Shown here piece by piece: positions 33,471 through 46,000 of a stretch of DNA of 64,000 bases. Location: contig OZ023214.1 of NCBI GenBank assembly GCA_963995525.1, positions 54,502,839 through 54,566,838 on the forward strand, written 5' to 3'. A model generated the notes under the pieces. That model was given only the letters and a program-made list of their open reading frames with translations. It made no database searches and was not told the DNA's origin. A program made the translations under genes and the position numbers. This stretch comes from Escarpia spicata (lineage: Eukaryota > Annelida > Polychaeta > Sabellida > Siboglinidae). Each line of letters opens with the position of its first letter. Position 1 is the stretch's first letter.

Positions 33471-35505
33471 TGTTATAACTAATTAAATTATTAAGTGAGC
33501 ACTGTGAGCTGACAATACATGTCTGTGTATCATTATATATTCAGACTACCAGTTGTACAAAGTGAAACAGGTTGTGTCTGAATAAAGCAAAAAGTTGGTT
33601 AGTACACATCCATTATATGCAGACTGGTGTCCAGTCAATGGATGTACTGAAAATATAATACATTTGATCTACGTTGCCATTTTCTATGCTGGAGCAAAGC
33701 AATTTAACACCTACCTATAGCTACCTAATACCTATTAACATTAATGTTGCATAAAGTGCATTAAATAATATCATTATTTTTTATATATTTAACGAAATGT
33801 GATTATTTTTGATATGTCTGCACCATATTGTATTGACTCTGCAATAAATAATTTTGTTGTAGTTTCATAAATATAACTTTTTTAAACATTCCTTTACTGT
33901 GAACTAAACATTCCTGTACCACAGGTGGACTAAACTATAAGAACCCAAGTATGTAGGGTTCAGTGAAGCAGCATTTTCATGAAACAATTTTGTTTTCTCA
34001 CTGCAGTAAATCACAACATAGGCCTACTTGCATGCTTGCGAATGTTTATATAATGAGCATACAACAGATGACAGTGCAAATATTTATGTAGAAGGTTATG
34101 TGACCTCCCACAGCAAAGTATCAAGTTAAAAATTTGTGAAAAAGCTTTGGACCTTTTTGGATTCCACAGATACCTCACGTGTTGAAATATCTTCAGTAGT
34201 TTTTGATGTATTGCTCAAATTGAAGCAACATTTTGAGAAAGTTCATTTGAACTTGCATTGTCTATTGCTTTTTAATATATAGATTTGTAATTGTATGTAT
34301 TTTATTTGTTTTGGGTTGTTAGTCAAGAAAATGAACTGACACTGAATAAATGAGATTATAAGGTGTGCATTTCTGTGAAAATCAGAACATTTTACGGAAT
34401 ATGACCTGTGCGACTTGGTTTGCTGTGGCAGGTCACATATTACTGGTATGTTCAACAGAATAATACAAATATTTAGCATAAACTACGTGCTGAAAGGGAA
34501 TAGATGCCAGTGCCTCTTTACAGTAGTTTGGTGGGGTGGTCACATGTCTAGGTGACATAGTGGCGGAATGGCCCCACTTCTCTGGATATTATCTAAAACC
34601 TTATTTGCTACAATATGGATATATTTATATAATCATTGTACCATGTGATTTGTGGATCATTGTTTAATTTCCGTATGTTATTGTTCATACCCATAATGTG
34701 GGCCTTTTGTCGTGTGATGTTTAGGTAAATGATGCAATGTATGAAGACCTCCTTTGGCCCACATTTGTTGTAAATATTGCATGTTTTCACATTTCAAATG
34801 TAAGAAATTTTTTGGGACTGTAGTGATGATCTGAGAAATATACTCTTTATTTGTTTATAAAAAACTATTTGGCAAACATATTTTTATTGAGCAGTTTCTT
34901 CATACAAAGTTTAATCAAATTTTAAACAATAAATTATACTGAAAACACAATATTATCTGTCAGTCATACAACATAGTTTTGTTGGTAAAACAAACTATAA
35001 TCAGAAGTCTGAATTGAAGTTTAACAGGTACACAGGGAAAGGAATATATGTCTGAGAATCACATACACTACACTTACTGCCCTACAGAGAACCGAAGTGT
35101 GACGTCACGCTGCAGCGCTGGTTCCAACAAATGTCTCCAGTCATATCTGTTAGCATGGTGTTATGTTTTGTTTCAAACTGTAATCATTATTCTGAAAGTC
35201 ATACTTGTAGTTCTTTGTGATTCCCATAACTTGAAAGTGAGAAGCATAAAATTATATGGGTGAAACAAATTAGGTATTTTATGTATTCTGGAACGATATC
35301 CTAATGCAAGCTACTTGATCGTAGTGACAAAATCGATCGCAGTGCAACATGTGTTTTATGAATCACACTACTTTTATTGAAAAATGCAAAAAGATAATCT
35401 GTCAACATCGTACAATCATTGTACAAACAAATTTAAATCGAAGGATTTTATAATAATCTTGAAATATGGAACACAATCTGTTTCAGGCTGAGAAGTCAGG
35501 TAGTG
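33471..35505. other. AT-rich, no gene seen
   Basis: About 2 kb with only short frames. I find no domain, tandem repeat or inverted repeat that I can support. Confidence 0.4.
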
Positions 35506-35509
35506 GCAA

Positions 35510-36412
35510 TTAAGTTGCCGTTTTGGTGAGCCTCAAGCGGAGGTGCAATTGGCTGGTTTAAAAAATGGTTTTGAGCGAGTTGTTTTGTCCACGATTGTAA
35601 TAATAATGTTGTGATCCATACATAGAGGTTTATCGATTTCTAAAAGCTGCAAGAAGAAGGCAACTATAGATAATAATAAGATATTCTAAAAATATATTTT
35701 GTTGAGAAAAAACATTTGTACTCCCAGAGACCACTTCCTAAAAATCTATGGGTATGATCCATGTTAATTCACAATTAATAAAAACCTCATTTTGTAGGGG
35801 GATTTACCCATGGAAAACAAATTGCTAGCATCGTTAACTTTTGTTCGAATATGGCTAATGGCATCAGCAGGCCCCTATCTCTGTACTTGCTGCATACTTC
35901 TCAGATGAGCCCAAACCGCTTAAAAGGGGAGAAAACTATGTCAGATCTGATCATGTTAATAGTTTTACTTATTTTCAAAGCATTCTCCAAGGTGCGGTTA
36001 ATGCTAGTATGGAGGAGAAATAATTCATAATAGCACCAAGTTTGAAATTGGTACAAATCCAAGACAATAACCAGTTTTCATGGTAGCAAGGCTCCCAGTT
36101 ACATTTGTGGAGTTAATTATTATATGCAATACATATGATTGATGTTATTGTTAATTAATTGCATAATGTGACTTTGTATTGTTCATAATTTTTCTAACAG
36201 CATATTTACATTTAAAAAAAGTGTTAATAATCATGTTGTTGACATTCTACGTATGCGTTGGAATGTGATGGACATATCATCAAAACCCTCCAACTGCAGG
36301 CTCATCAAAAAATCCAACTGCACCCCCCTTGAGGCTCACTAAAATCCCCAACTGTATCCCCAAAACCCTCTGACTGCATCCTTCTTGAGGATGACCAAAA
36401 AACTCCAACTTA
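35510..36412. mobile_element. possible miniature inverted-repeat element
   Basis: TTGGTGAGCCTCAAGCGG at the left (about 35523-35540) is mirrored on the right by TTGAGGCTCACTAAAA (36329-36344) and more loosely again by TTGAGGATGACCAAAA (36384-36399). The match extends on both sides at roughly four in five positions. The inside is AT-rich and non-coding. Target duplication is not clear. Confidence 0.35.
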
Positions 36413-37004
36413 TATAATGACCACTCCCTAACTTTTCAGCTTGAAACTTATTTTGTTCCTTATTTCAAATTATCAAATCCTTCAACATTGGCAATTTCGT
36501 ACATGAATTAAATACTATTGACAGGTTCTCCTTTTGAATTTTGCGGTGAAAAAAGCGTGATGCACAACAAAAAACTGTGTTGCACTGTGACCGATATTGT
36601 CAATGCGATAAAATAGCTTGCGTTACAAAATTATTTTCTCATTCTAGAATACTAAAATATCAAATTTGAGATGTTCACAGAAGGATAGCATCGACTGCAG
36701 CTGTACTTATGAGGTCCAGTGAAACACTGAATGCTCACAGTTGTAATCTGTCCACCATACACCATGACTGTGACAATGTCATAGGCTTAACACATGTATT
36801 TCACTAGCTGATGGTTCTTTTAAACTATGTAGCAAAGCTATACTGCTAGTATCATTCAGGGACACGAAAGTTGATTGTTGTTCAGTCGTTAGTGACATCC
36901 TGTGATGGTCAGTGTCACTGGAGTATGTCACCAGACCAGCTGGAGACATAGCACCACCTAAAGTGGTCATTGTCAGTGAGCTATACATCAATCTTGACTT
37001 GTCA

Positions 37005-37052
37005 TCAATCGGCTTCCTCAGTGTCTGACTGTATGATTTCCTCTGATTCCTG
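37005..37052 (-). CDS. LRRC23: LRRC23 exon 8 (C terminus)
   Basis: It encodes QESEEIIQSDTEEAD and a TGA stop. The acceptor reads TTTTACAGCAG, a tandem NAGNAG site, so the first Q could be skipped without changing frame. A longer open frame continues past the stop in another phase but does not fit the phase 0 end of exon 7. Confidence 0.7.
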   Translation of the reverse strand, partial: QESEEIIQSDTEEAD

Positions 37053-40000
37053 CTGTAAAATAAACATGAAGTAGAATCATAGCACAAAGAGGGTCATCTA
37101 AAGTAACTGCTGTTAATCGGGGTATAATTCTAGATGGTATGAGACGAGTGTGATATTTCGAGAAAATACAAATCAGGAATGGATTGGGAACAATGGCAAT
37201 ATGACAGAGAAACAGCAGGAGAAGATACACATAGCAGAGAACAACTGGGTTTGGTGAATACGTAAAGTGAAAAGAAAAGACAACAGGAAGATTGAAGAAT
37301 TAAGACACAAGATCAGAATGAAGAAACAGTTGAAAATGAATGCAGTTGTGAGAAGATTGATGAACAAGATGCATACAAAGAATGAGACTGACAAAAAATC
37401 GACTAAACAGAAGAGGGTGGTTGAAGGAGAAGAGGAAAACCAAAATTAAGATGGAGATATAGTGTTAAGAGGATCTTAAAAGGGCAGGCACTGAGAAAAC
37501 AGCTGAAAGTGGGTAGAATAGCAGAGAATCATGATAGGTAATGGCAACTTTTTGAGAGGGTTGAAGAAACAAAATGATGTAGCTCCCACCCACAAGGGAT
37601 CAATGGGGAAACAGAAGACAAAACAGAGAATAAGGGAATGAATATGAACAGTATGGAAGACAATGAATAGGGAAGACTACGTATTGCAAAGACTGTGTAT
37701 CAATACAAGACGATCCAGCGTGTGCTATTCCCATTGTTCCAAAAAGTACATAAATGGAGCGGTTAGTCTGCCATTCTGGAGGCATGCCAAGCCAGGACAT
37801 ACACTGACGCAAGTGCTAGCCTCCCAAATGGTGAACAAAAACTCTCATTGCAGAATGCCATGATCATGCTCAGTGATGCCTTCTGTCTAAATATAGGGTA
37901 TAGTAGGTAGGATGAAATAACAAACGGTGGCTTAGATGTAAGAATAAATAAGAAGAGACAATTGCATAAAAATTGTAAAGAATGGATGTAGAAAAAGTTC
38001 TACAATGAGTTGCTATTGCAGATGGATGATTGATATATGGAGTAGAGGAAAGCAAATATATAATAACTAAAGACATTGAATTATACAAGACGTTTGATGT
38101 CACAAATATGAAGTTAAGAACTGTGGTAACTTAAAGATGACTCCTTATTTAGCCTTATGCTACACTGGTTTACATATCCAAATGTGTTGGTGTTTGGAGA
38201 AACAAAGTCGTGATGCTGACGATTCGAGCATCGTCCGCTAAGACAATGCATTCCTAGAACATCAACCAACAAAGTGAACAAGTGCACAAATGGTACTTCC
38301 AGGCAGCAACAATAAAAAAAAATGCTTCAAACAAACTGAACATGGCCTGAGTTAGAAATTAAAGAACAGTGAACATTTAAATATTATTGCTGAAGTAACA
38401 TATTGGTGTCAAGTATTTTTCTGAATGATTATGTCTGACAGTAGCACCTTTTTAAAGAAATATTTTATGAAATCTTTGAAAATCAAACTAGCTTTGTTTA
38501 ACATACAAGGGGACATAATAGTGACAGCTGTGACATCAGCAGGGCATTAGTAGAGCAAAAAAACACAACCATGTTGAATGCCATCTTGTACTCACACCAC
38601 CTGATGTACTAAATAGGTACTTTTTTTCTGCGACCTGCTTTCCTATCTATATCTCCCTGGAGTGGATTCAGTGAAAGGAATATAACACTTGATGTGTCCC
38701 TTTCATAAAAGATTTCACACATATTTCTTTTGTTAACAAAATACACAACTGAGAACCACCAACAGAGAACACGCTATTTAAGAGAATAATCTACATAATG
38801 TATTCCACAACACCTGTATATTATCACATTAATTGATATTTTAGCAGTTAGTCTACACTCCATTTTATTCTGTGAAGCGTTTTGATTGGTATTTATTTAC
38901 CTAAAAAGCACTATATTAAGAAACAGAATTATTATATTATTATCATCATATTGTGACATCTACTCAAGACAGAATACATCATTATAGAACTGAATAATAT
39001 ATCAGCTACTGGTCAATACTGACAGGTTCACACAATTATAACATTTATTTTATATAGAACCAAATGCAATGCAGTTCACAGCACTTTACAGAACATGTAA
39101 AATATTACATTGTAAATTAATAATAACAAATAAATAAATATATGTAATAACAAATTATATGACATTAAAAATAACTAAGATGGTCATGTAAATACAATCA
39201 TGAACTAAGATCAATGTTAAAATATTATATACATTGTACTGCAGTGAATGTAAAGTAATTGTGTTGATAATTGACTCCTGTGCAGTAATGAGGAGATTAC
39301 CTGGGCGAGTTCGTCCACCTTGCGCTGCTCGTAGTTATCTTGAGCTTCCTGTCTCTCCTCCTCCGTGAACTCATCCTTATCCAGTCTCTCCAGCCTCCGC
39401 AGCGCTGTCAGGACCTCCAGGCGGTACTCTCCCTCGTCAGAGATTGGGTTCTCTGGACAACACACCATACCAGTCAACATGTCATATGAGTCAACATGTC
39501 TTACCAGTCAACACACCATACCAGTCAACATGTCATCCCAGTCAACAAGTCATACCAGTCAACACGTCACACCACTCAACACATCGTACCAGTCAACACA
39601 CCATATGAGTCAACATGTCATACCAATCAACATGTCATGCCAGTCAACATGTCATACCAGTCAGCATGTCATACCAGTCAACATGGCATACAAATCATCA
39701 TGTCATACCAGTCAAACACATCATACCAGTCAGCACATCATACCAGCCAATGTATCATACAGTCAACATGTCATACCAGTCAGCATATCATACCAATCAT
39801 CATGTCATACCAGCCACCAACATGTCATACTGGTCAACACATCATACCACATCATACAGTTTGGTGAACAGATCAATTTTTGCAGACTGTAATTTATTTG
39901 ATTCCCTTTGAAGAATAAATTCAAGTGATTTTTGCAGTTCACCAGTGGCGAACTGCAAAATCACTTGAATTTATTCCTCAGGGGCAATTTGTTAACTTTG

Positions 40001-43000
40001 TGACATGACTGGGATGTGTTGCTAGTCACGATTAAAATTACTTAATGCACATTATTTAAGCTATTCACAGACTGCTCATTGGCATATAAAAGAATCAGAT
40101 TTGTGATGGGCTAACTAGCTGAGGAAGCAGCTTTAAATTCATAGAAAAATTAATTGACTTTCATTGTTAAATTGGATAAAGTGCAAAAGTGTGAAAAACT
40201 TTATGTTACAGTGTCTTGAGTTAGACCACTTTTGCCATTTATTGCACAATTTTTGCTTGGGCCAGTCAGAAATAATGTAATAATATATCCGATAATATGT
40301 GGGTTCAATTTTGGGAAAACAAAGAAGTACTTCCTTCCTCCCCTTATTAATTCTATTTGCATAAGTGTGACATTTGGCATCAGTGAGAAAGCCACATTTG
40401 TAGAGGAGGTGAAATGAAGAATGAAATGAACTGATGTGGTTACAGCCTCAAACTAGTGCTGAACATTTTCTCTGGTGACTGACCTGAAAAAACGACGGCA
40501 CGGATGAGAGGCAGCACTGCAAGTTTGTTGAGTTCCTTGAGACTCGACACATTGTTCCCTCTGTGGCACACAACAGGATCAGGGGTAGCAGAAACACATC
40601 AAGACACACAACTAATATACACTTCCATGGTTTCATTGAATGTTACATGTATTACCAAGGATCATAATAGTGTCTAGTTTATTTTCCCATAGATGCAGGT
40701 ATTGCAATGTGTGAGGTCTATGCTGATTGGCTCACTGGTGCAGCTGGGTCATATAGTCCATGGGCCAGACCAGATGTCGGTACCATCTGGGCGGGCAAGA
40801 TCTAATATTGATTTTTCAAAATAGTCCATGTCAATGGAACACATTTTGATATGATAAACATTGCTGAGCAGTTGGCTTGGCGGCCATCTTTAAAAATGGC
40901 CACCAAATCCAACTTCCTCATGTTGTAATAACAGCGTAATCTAGAACCATACTTTTGGTGTCAATATATAGGTTTTAGTGTTTAAGGATTTCAAATATTT
41001 TACATTTGACCTTCTGTGACATTCATCTGGCATTTTTTAAAGATGGCGGTCAACAAAACAAATGTCACCATATCTTAGCACCTGCGTTACTTAGAACAGT
41101 AATTAATATATCGGTGCATAGATTTGTGAGCAGCAATTTAGAAAATGTTAAATATGACCTTCTTTGACATTGATATATCCGCAATTTTTAAAGATGTCAT
41201 CCGTCACGGACTATTATTTCTGTATCTTCAGAACAACATAGTCAACAATATATTACTTTTTAACCTTCACCGACAGTCATATATCCACCATTTTTCAAGA
41301 TGGCGTCCATCAAAGCCTATCAGGCCCTATCTCAAGAACTACATAACCTAAAGTCATACAACTGGTGTAAACATATAGGTTTTCAAAAACCTCTGGTAAG
41401 ATGTGTCACAAGCATTGTTCAAGCAGGTCCTAGATAACATGTCATGTGCCCGCATCATATATCTCTTTGAAGTTTACCTTGACTTTCTGCAAGTTGGAAA
41501 TGGGAGCCTCTCAACCTTCTGGTTGTCCTATCTGGACATGGTTGAGATTTTGCTAGACATGCTTTGAGCGAAAAGCAAGGACATCATTCATGAAACTCAA
41601 GCAGATATGGAGCTCAAATATGTACACAAACTAAACTCAGATTATACAATACTCTGGTCAAGTCAGTGTTACTGTATGGATGTGAAACATGGAAAGTTAA
41701 CAAAAGGAACAACAAAAAACTTGACATTTTCCAATTCAACTGTCTCAGAAGAATTTTAAACATTAGATGGCTATTAGTAATTTCAAACAAAGACATTGAG
41801 AACATAACAGCAGAAGAGAAGATCAGCACAGAAGTAGAGAAAAGAAGGTGGAATTGGATCAGGCATGTGCTGAGAAAGCAGGACCTCAACCACTGCCTGA
41901 CAGCACTGACATGGACGCCGGAAGGAACAAGAAAAGTTGGTTGGCCAAAAGCAATGTGGAGAACCATATTGGAAAAAGAACGAAAACAACTGGGCTGGGC
42001 AACTTGGAGCAAAGCCAGACACATAGCCATTGACAGGGCGAGATGGCAGAGTCGCACAGCAGCCTTATGGGCCACAAGGCCCGAAGAAGATAGGTAAGGT
42101 AAGGTAAGGCTTTGAGCATCAAGAGAGGGACACTGAATGCTACATCTGGCGCCTATTCGTGCAATGATCCCATGGTATTTCGCAAATGACAGGCTTAAGT
42201 AAGTACTCTACCTCCCATACTACTATGCTCAGATGACACAACTGCCCGTTGAACACCCAGATTTCCATGCTAAATTTATGGAAGGTAGCTTTTCAGTTCA
42301 GCTCGGCTCCAGAAACCCTTTTGGGTGAATCCTTGTTGGCCAGACGATTGAGGAAAGTTAACAAAGACCCCCAAACGTTGAGTGGAACAAAGGGGTTCAG
42401 TTTGAAACCAGGAGCTGTGAGCAAGTCTGCCATGCAGTGGTAAAAGGGTGCAAGTGACAACGAGGTACTTTTGAGATATCAGACAAAACGCGTTTATCTA
42501 TTGCGCACTTTTGCATATTACGGCTCAGCAATTATTTACAGTTGCATGAACTATTTGACTTTGTGTATTTATAAGAATGACTATTGAATCTGGGTTTTAC
42601 AGAGTGTTTGGTGACTTAGTGTCACTTACTCCCTTTTGTCATTTTACTAGGCGATCGATATCAAACCAATTCTATGACAAAAGGAAGCAAGTGCTATTAA
42701 ATCATGTCAGAAAGAACTACATCTGGAGCTGGCAATTGTGTATTTATAAGAATGACTATTATATATCAGTACTTCGGGTATTACAGTGTTTCTGGTGACT
42801 TAGTGTCACTTACTCCCTTCTGTCATTTTATTACGCTATCGATATAATTCTATGACAAAAGGAAGCAAATGCTATTAAATCGTGTCAGAACAAACTGTAA
42901 CTGGGGATGGCAAAATGATATTGAAAATTTTTTAATCAGTAAGTTGATTTACTGTTAAACCAAATTTAATCAGGCAGTTGATTTACTATGATGTCCCTCG

Positions 43001-46000
43001 TGGATACAAATTGCAAACTTGCAGTTTTGTATTATCATCGTAGATTGACATTCTTGCTTTAAAGCAGCAATTAAACAAAAGTACCGGTATAAAAGCAAAA
43101 GCTGCGACAGGTAAGGTAGTTGTCATTGTTTCACTTGGCGTCAATCATGTCGACAGAAGTGTCGTTGATAGACATGCAACTCCAGAACTGTACTCTGTTC
43201 ACTGGCATCAATGGACCAAGCTTTCTGACAATGTCATCACACTTGCTGTGGCACACCACGAGGTCCGTCTTTCACATCGAAAGTTCCTCCTCTGAGAAGA
43301 TAGGTCACTATCCTTTTCATCAGGAATTCACCTGACTGGAACTCATCTTCAGTCAATCCGCATTTTCAGAAGAGTTTGCTTGACCCCCTTCTGAACTGTA
43401 CCATGCTCATGTGAACCAATGTTGACTTCTTCGTGGATTTTGCTGAACTTACGTCATTTTCTCAAGAACGAAAATCTGCATGACTCAAGAGAATGACTGT
43501 TCCAGATTTGCTTATCACGCTTACAAAATCCGAGATGTCATAGACATTCTTTTTGGACCTCATACCTTTCTCGACCTGTGTATGCCCGGAGTCGGCTGAC
43601 ATGAAAGTGTGTCCTTTCACCAGATACTTGATAGTGATGGTATGTGGGCATGATAGAGATGTGTGACAAATTGTCTTATACAAATTATAAGAATTTAGTC
43701 AAGCGTTTTTTTTTTAAATTCGGAAATGCCTGAAGTTCGGACAGCAACTATTTCCAATTTATGTGTTAATTAATAAACATTGCGCCATAATTCGTGATAT
43801 TTATAAAATCCAATTTTAACAGCCATTAAATAAAAGTTGTTCTACAACCCCTTAAGGGCCAGTCATGAAATATGCAAATATGTTTTACTTACTCGTATAC
43901 GTATAATAACTGCTACAGTAATAACAGTAACCTCGTGCTGTGGGTACATGGCGTAGAGGCGCATCCCCTGGGTGGCGGATTGAGGAGCCCTCCTTTGGGG
44001 GGTTGCATGTGAATAATACAGAATAGCATGCTGTGGACCAACGTACCATAGGAGAATGGAAAACTCTGACTCCAAACCCAGGTAGATGGAGCTCGTCAGC
44101 CTTGGAAGGCAGTCCACCTAGGAGAAGGAAATCTCTGATTCAAAACCCGGGTAGCTGGAACTCGTCAGCCTTGGATGGCAATCCAGCTAGGAGAAGGAAA
44201 ACTCTGACTCCAAACCCCCACTGCCTTGCGGCTATACCGGATCTCGTGAAAGGCTTCGGGAGTAAACCCCGAGGAGAAATCCGGAGCTGGAGTCCTTAAG
44301 GCAGTTCGTCGTTGACTTCAACATCGTTCTGGCAACTCCTGCGACAGCACCGGTGCCAAGCCGTATGGGCTCTTGGTCTTCCCTTGGATTACTTCAGTGA
44401 CGTGGAGAGGGGGGACCTGCTGCATGGGCAACAGCTTGTCTTCCATATCACCCTTGCCCAGGCGTGCGCCCTGGAGAGGACACTCCAGCGCCGCTGCAAA
44501 GCGACGACACAACATGAGAAGTGGCAGTTACCGGTGATAAGTCTCAGTACTCCATTGGCATAGAGTTGAGGCGCCAGGGGTCATTTCTGACAGTGGGAGA
44601 GGTCATCGTGCCTCATTGGATAGCTACCGCCCGCTTTAAACTGGGCAGCCCCTGGTCAATAAGGTGCTATCCCGCCACAGTTCGCCTGCCTTACTGGGTG
44701 CATGGGGCTTAGGGCTGCGAAAAGCCTGACAAGTGGACTGTAAAACCCAAGCACCAGGCAAGAAAAGCAACACAAGAAACAAGCCAGCACTAAAAGTATG
44801 ATGCTGGAACGTAAGGACCATGACCACCGGCCTATCAACGGACCTGCAGGACATGAGCGACGCACGAAAGACAGCAGTGATCAACAACGAACTGCTGAGA
44901 ATGCAAGTGGATATCGCAGCACTACAAGAGACCCGCCTTGCCGAAACCGGTTCTCTTCGAGAAAAGGATTTCACCTTCTTCTGGCGTGGAAAAGCTGCAG
45001 ATGAGACCAGAGAGTACGGCGTTGGATTTGCCGTGAAGAACTCACTGCTGAACATGATAGAACCTGGTGAGGTAGGAACAGAGAGGATTCTCACCCTATG
45101 TCTCCACACAACAGACGGGCCTGTCAGCCTCATCAGCGTCTAAGCCCCCACCCTCCACTCTACCCAGGAGGCAAAAGACAAGTTCTACGACCAGCTGCAG
45201 TCAGTCATCCAGAAAATCCCAACCACTGAAAGCCTGCTTCTACTCGGCGACTTCAATGCACGAGTCGGCGCTGACCACACCTCCTGGCCGCAATGCCTGG
45301 GACGATTTGGAATCGGCAGCATGAACAAGAACGGGCAACGACTACTCGAGCTATGCACACTCCATGATCTGTGCTTTACTAACACCTTTTTTCAGACGAA
45401 ACCGCAGCACAAAGTATCGTGGCGACATCCCCGCTCCAAACGATGGCACCAGTTGAACCCGATTCTCACACGACGCTGTCAACTGAGAAGCGTCCTCACC
45501 ACACGTTCCTATCACAGCGCTGATTGCGACACAGATCATTCGCTGGTCTGCTGTAAGATCAGGATTCAACCCAAGAAGCTTCATCATGCCAAACCGTCAG
45601 GGAAGCCATGTATCGACACCAGCAAGGCAAAGGACCCAGGGAAAGTGGAGATGCTTGTGAAGAGCCTGGAAGACGCCCTGCAGGCAAAGCCCCCAGAGGG
45701 AGACGCAAAGCAGAGATGGGATCACCTCAGGGACACGATTCATGGCACGGCAATCTCTGTCTTCGGCAGGAAGCAGGGGAGGACTCAGGATTGGTTCGAG
45801 GCAAATGCTACTGAACTCAACACTGTGATTGAGGAAAAGCGTGCCGCATTGCTGGAACACAAGCGACAGCCAACACAATCAACACTGCAAGCTCTTAGAG
45901 AAGCTAGGGGTAAAGTGCAGCGCACAGCCAGAAGATGTGCCGACGACTATTGGATACAACTATGTGAGAGTATTCAGTTGGCAGCTGACACGGGAAACAT

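Noticed and set aside
36779..37087. 102-codon minus-strand frame overlapping LRRC23 exon 8
   Set aside because: Its phase does not fit the end of exon 7. The in-phase frame gives a short acidic C terminus with a stop, as expected for LRRC23.
39463..39860. Regular short repeats considered as a CRISPR array
   Set aside because: The units follow each other directly with no unique spacers, there are no cas genes, and the surroundings are eukaryotic.
39365..39911. Plus-strand frames with repeated HTSQHVIPVN-like peptides
   Set aside because: They only translate the 17-bp minisatellite in its three frames. The real coding sequence at the edge is LRRC23 exon 7 on the minus strand.
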